Assembly (NCBI GenBank): GCA_002722105.1
Contig: PBKF01000015.1
Span: 35,077 to 43,806, forward strand
Length of the DNA stretch: 8,730 nucleotides
DNA from: Fidelibacterota bacterium
GTDB taxonomy: Bacteria; Marinisomatota; Marinisomatia; Marinisomatales; UBA1611
Reading direction: 5' to 3'
Position numbers and translations under genes: made by a program. The notes under the pieces were generated by a model. It saw nothing but the letters and a program-made list of their open reading frames with translations, did no database searches and had not been told where the DNA came from. Positions within the stretch are counted from its first letter, which is position 1. The number at the start of each line of letters is the position of its first letter. Positions 6,610-8,730 of the stretch are shown here, in pieces.

Positions 6610-7098
6610 TTATTTTTCTAACTCTTTTAAGTGCTTTAGACCATGCTCGTCAAAATAAAGATTTGAAAATTGTTCAATCAATTCCAGAGCCTTATCACAA
6701 TGTATTTGATCTAAATTTTGACGACATTTCATCGCAGCGACAAGCAACTGATGTAGCTTTGTTGTTTGCTGAATATATTTATTCCTACCATCCTGTCCAT
6801 AACCTTTAAATTTTATTCTTTGCGTTAAAAAATATTCTGAAACAGTTACCTGTATTCGCTGTGCATGGTTTTCTTTTGTATTTACCCAGCGAATCATTTG
6901 GTTCATATCTTGTCCATTTACTTGCTTTTCTGTAAGACTATTTATCTCCCCCATTGCTTTACGGATTGTGAGTAAATCTTCTTTCATTTGGACAATTCTC
7001 AGAGCATCATCATATATTCCACAAGGGACTTGGCAATGCGGGTAAAGAAAAGAAAGGAATAAAATTATTTTAAGGGTATGAGTGGATATTTTTTTCAT
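6610..7098 (-). CDS. sodN: Nickel superoxide dismutase with an N-terminal hydrophobic leader
   Basis: The protein has 162 residues. The nickel-hook motif HCQVPCGIY occupies residues 21-29 and matches the family motif HCxxPCGxY. After removal of the leader, His1, Cys2 and Cys6 (residues 21, 22, 26) would bind nickel, and Tyr9 (residue 29) would line the active site. The Asp often seen at position 3 is Gln. The rest is helical (DDALRIVQMKEDLLTIRKAM onward), as expected for the four-helix NiSOD fold. The enzyme dismutates superoxide to oxygen and hydrogen peroxide. Residues 1-20 form a hydrophobic leader (TLKIILFLSFLYP), so the protein is probably exported. Cleavage must leave His21 as the N-terminus, but Pro20 at -1 is unusual for signal peptidase I, and no SodX-like maturation protease is present in the window. 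A Shine-Dalgarno (GGAG) sits about 8 bases before the ATG, the clearest in the window. Confidence 0.93.
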   Translation of the reverse strand: MKKISTHTLKIILFLSFLYPHCQVPCGIYDDALRIVQMKEDLLTIRKAMGEINSLTEKQVNGQDMNQMIRWVNTKENHAQRIQVTVSEYFLTQRIKFKGYGQDGRNKYIQQTTKLHQLLVAAMKCRQNLDQIHCDKALELIEQFSNLYFDEHGLKHLKELEK

Positions 7099-7105
7099 TT
7101 TTTGT

Positions 7106-7110
7106 TCTCC
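7106..7110 (-). promoter_or_regulatory. Ribosome binding site of sodN
   Basis: Minus-strand GGAGA lies about 7-8 bases upstream of the sodN ATG at 7098. Most other genes here lack a comparable site, so it both fixes this start and suggests stronger translation of sodN. The 79-base gap upstream is A/T-rich, and I see no terminator and no convincing promoter in it. Confidence 0.7.
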
Positions 7111-7177
7111 ATGTTAAAATATAAGTTCAAAAATTAGGATTAAAAGTTTTTACAGAAATAAATGAAAAATGTTAATA

Positions 7178-7864
7178 CTATTCTTTGACCATTGGAACAA
7201 ATCGGACCGGTAGAATTTTCTCTTTTCCTATATTTCCTTTATTATCCTTTTTTATAATCCATAGATATTGAGAAAACACTGATTCTCCAACAGGAATTAT
7301 CATTTGCCCTCCATTTGCTAATTGTTCAACCAATTTTTCTGGAATTTTTCCTGGTGCAGCAGTAACAATTATTCTATCGAATGGCGCTTCTTCTGGCCAG
7401 CCTTTATAGCCATCACCTATTCGAACAAAAATATTGTTATAATTCAATTTCTGTAAGATATCAATGGAACTTTTTCCTAATTCTGGAATGATCTCTATTG
7501 TAAATACCTTATCTGATAATTCACCTAAAATCGCTGCCTGATAGCCAGAGCCGGTACCTATTTCTAAAACTTTATGGTTCGAATCTACCTGAAGTTTTTC
7601 AGTCATATAAGCTACAATATAAGGTTGACTAATCGTCTGCTTATAACCAATGGGCAAAGGCCCATCTGAATAAGCCATATCACGAAATTGTTCTGGAACA
7701 AATTTTTCTCTTTCTACCCTGGCCATAGCAGATAATACAGATCGATCTCTTACTCCCCGTTTTTGAATTTGATCTTCTACCATCTTTTTCCTCTGAATTT
7801 CAAAATTGTTCGTTTGTTGTGAACAGACCAAGTTGAAAATGAGAATTACAAATAGCCATTTCAT
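7178..7864 (-). CDS. pcm: Protein-L-isoaspartate O-methyltransferase with a signal peptide
   Basis: The protein has 228 residues. It transfers a methyl group from S-adenosylmethionine to L-isoaspartyl residues of damaged proteins, starting their repair. The family signatures are present in order: VEREKFVPEQFRDMAYSD (about 50-67), QTISQPYIVAYMTE (76-89), the SAM-binding glycine loop VLEIGTGSGYQAA (99-111), DGYKGWPEEAPFDRIIVTAA (151-170), NGGQMIIPVG (184-193) and RFVPM near the end. Cytoplasmic Pcm is usually about 210 residues. The extra N-terminus here is a hydrophobic leader, KWLFVILIFNLVCSQ, pointing to export. Cys14 is not in a lipobox (NLVC), so a lipoprotein is unlikely. The gene starts 22 bases after the preceding gene. 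How a periplasmic enzyme would get SAM is unclear. Confidence 0.95.
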   Translation of the reverse strand: MKWLFVILIFNLVCSQQTNNFEIQRKKMVEDQIQKRGVRDRSVLSAMARVEREKFVPEQFRDMAYSDGPLPIGYKQTISQPYIVAYMTEKLQVDSNHKVLEIGTGSGYQAAILGELSDKVFTIEIIPELGKSSIDILQKLNYNNIFVRIGDGYKGWPEEAPFDRIIVTAAPGKIPEKLVEQLANGGQMIIPVGESVFSQYLWIIKKDNKGNIGKEKILPVRFVPMVKE

Positions 7865-7886
7865 CTCAATTGGGATAGAAAAGAAT

Positions 7887-8534
7887 TTAGAAATAAAGGC
7901 TCAAACTTAAGCCGGCTTTCTGAGCTAAAGGATTTATTTTAGGTTCTAACGATAGTTGCAACTGTTGTCCGTATTTATATCGTACTGCATCTCTTTTATT
8001 AACAATCATTTTCCAGCCATGTAACCAATCATATAATATATCTCCAATTAAAATTACAGCTCCAAAAGCAATTAGTCCGCCGCCTGATCCTGTCTTTTCT
8101 TTTCGCAGAGGATTCAGCTTATACTCAATATCATTGCCGACTTGATTTACTGGTATTTTTTCGTATCTTGTTTCATTTTCTTCGCCAGAATTCATAATAA
8201 GAATATCATAATCCGAATCCTGCCATTTTTCTTCATCCTGCATGCTTCCACCAACAACCATCATAGCAAATCCACTCACACCTAAAAGGAAAAGGCGTCG
8301 AGATATTTTTTTCTCACCTGCGTAGCGATGAACAATACCCGGGATAGGAATTGATGTAAGGGCCAGTCCAATCGTCAGCCTTCTATTTATATCCTGATAT
8401 TCTTCAAAAGTCATTTCAGCAGGAACTGGGTATAAAGGTGTTTCATCAAGCATATCACCTCCTAAAATACTTTGCCCATTGAGAAGAGATATACAAAAAC
8501 AAATCAAACAAATTTTAATTATTATTTTTTTCAT
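7887..8534 (-). CDS. Small membrane protein resembling DUF5683 proteins, unknown function
   Basis: The protein has 215 residues. The signal peptide is KIIIKICLICFCISLLNGQ (residues 3-21). A PIPGIVHRYAGEKKISRRLF segment (63-82) with a following hydrophobic stretch (82-96) recalls the 'PGxGxxYxGxxxxGxxFL' pattern of DUF5683-type proteins. After a soluble region comes a second hydrophobic segment GGGLIAFGAVILIGDILYDW (151-170) followed by VNKRDAVRYKYGQ, similar to the 'D..dA...vN..N..R..KY' end of that family. Like the FlgO-like/DUF5683-like protein downstream, it ends in a short beta-rich tail with a terminal Phe (LSLSLYF). An AGGGG site about 10 bases before the ATG is a plausible Shine-Dalgarno. 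The assignment to the family is tentative. Confidence 0.8.
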   Translation of the reverse strand: MKKIIIKICLICFCISLLNGQSILGGDMLDETPLYPVPAEMTFEEYQDINRRLTIGLALTSIPIPGIVHRYAGEKKISRRLFLLGVSGFAMMVVGGSMQDEEKWQDSDYDILIMNSGEENETRYEKIPVNQVGNDIEYKLNPLRKEKTGSGGGLIAFGAVILIGDILYDWLHGWKMIVNKRDAVRYKYGQQLQLSLEPKINPLAQKAGLSLSLYF

Positions 8535-8552
8535 GTTTTTCGTACCCCTATT

Positions 8553-8558
8553 ATTATA
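8553..8558 (-). promoter_or_regulatory. Possible -10 element before the DUF5683-like gene
   Basis: Minus-strand TATAAT lies in the 40-base gap between the stop of the partial upstream gene (8575) and the ATG at 8534. No good -35 box sits at a standard distance, so this may be a chance match in A/T-rich DNA. Confidence 0.2.
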
Positions 8559-8574
8559 AACTGATTACTTCCAT

Positions 8575-8730
8575 TCAATCCCCCATATCAATTCCTACCC
8601 AAACACAATCATCTTCAACTTTAGTAAGAAAGGTTTCTACTGGTTTAGGGTCCATAGTCATCATTTTTTTTGCATCAGGGTCAAATTTTGAGAATAACCA
8701 CATCATAAATTTTTCAAACCCTTTTACATT
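8575..8730 (-). CDS. C-terminal 51 residues of an unidentified protein; 5' end outside the window
   Basis: The frame is open from the window edge to a TGA at 8577-8575. The visible sequence includes FEKFMMWLFSKFDPDAKKMM, then VETFLTKVEDDCVWVGIDMGD at the end. It is charged, with aromatic residues and one cysteine, and has no signal or membrane segment in view. I do not recognise it. The composition looks like real coding sequence, and the codon frame and strand agree with the neighbours. The stop is 40 bases from the next start. Confidence 0.65.
   Translation of the reverse strand, partial: NVKGFEKFMMWLFSKFDPDAKKMMTMDPKPVETFLTKVEDDCVWVGIDMGD

Noticed and set aside
7030..7098. Lipobox in the nickel SOD leader (LYPHC)
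   Set aside because: Pro and His at -2 and -1 do not fit a lipobox, and this Cys is the nickel ligand of the HCxxPCGxY hook.
7820..7864. Lipobox in Pcm (NLVC)
   Set aside because: Asn at -3 and Val at -1 do not fit the consensus; an ordinary signal peptide is more likely.

Overview
AT-rich bacterial DNA in which every supportable gene lies on the minus strand. No segment longer than about 100 bases lacks a gene. The style suggests the Fibrobacterota-Chlorobiota-Bacteroidota superphylum, with marine Neomarinimicrobiota (SAR406/Marinimicrobia) my best guess. The reasons are an 'NPNDPEN' spacer after a lipobox, a DUF5683-type membrane protein, a very large LamG/Ig-like surface protein, a signal-peptide-bearing isoaspartyl methyltransferase, a nickel SOD, and A/T-rich leaders that often lack a Shine-Dalgarno sequence. 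This assignment comes from style, not from a marker gene.

In transcription order (right to left) the window holds: the C-terminal 51 residues of an unidentified protein (8575-8730); a small membrane protein resembling DUF5683 proteins (7887-8534); an exported protein-L-isoaspartate O-methyltransferase, Pcm (7178-7864); a nickel superoxide dismutase with an N-terminal hydrophobic leader, SodN (6610-7098); and an unidentified exported 166-residue protein (6092-6592). A 92-base gap with a plausible sigma70-type promoter follows. After it comes a compact three-gene unit: a FlgO/CsgG-like plus DUF5683-like membrane protein (4980-5999), a lipoprotein with a cohesin-like domain (4447-4977), and the first 1485 codons of a giant secreted protein (1-4457) that runs off the left edge.

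The giant gene fills half the window. Its product starts with a signal peptide, a LamG (concanavalin A-like) domain and a PPC-like jelly-roll domain. Then comes a tandem array of Ig-like modules with a period of 357-358 residues. A cysteine-free C-type lectin domain of about 127 residues is inserted inside one of the modules. The lectin keeps the EPN and WND calcium/sugar-site motifs.

All seven genes whose starts are visible begin with an export signal, so the window is an envelope/surface gene cluster. The 2-base gap and 11-base overlap suggest that the membrane protein, the cohesin-like lipoprotein and the giant adhesin are made together and act together at the cell surface, probably in binding glycans or particles. 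SodN and Pcm would protect and repair proteins outside the cytoplasm. These functional links are inference; the domain assignments rest on motifs read from the sequence.
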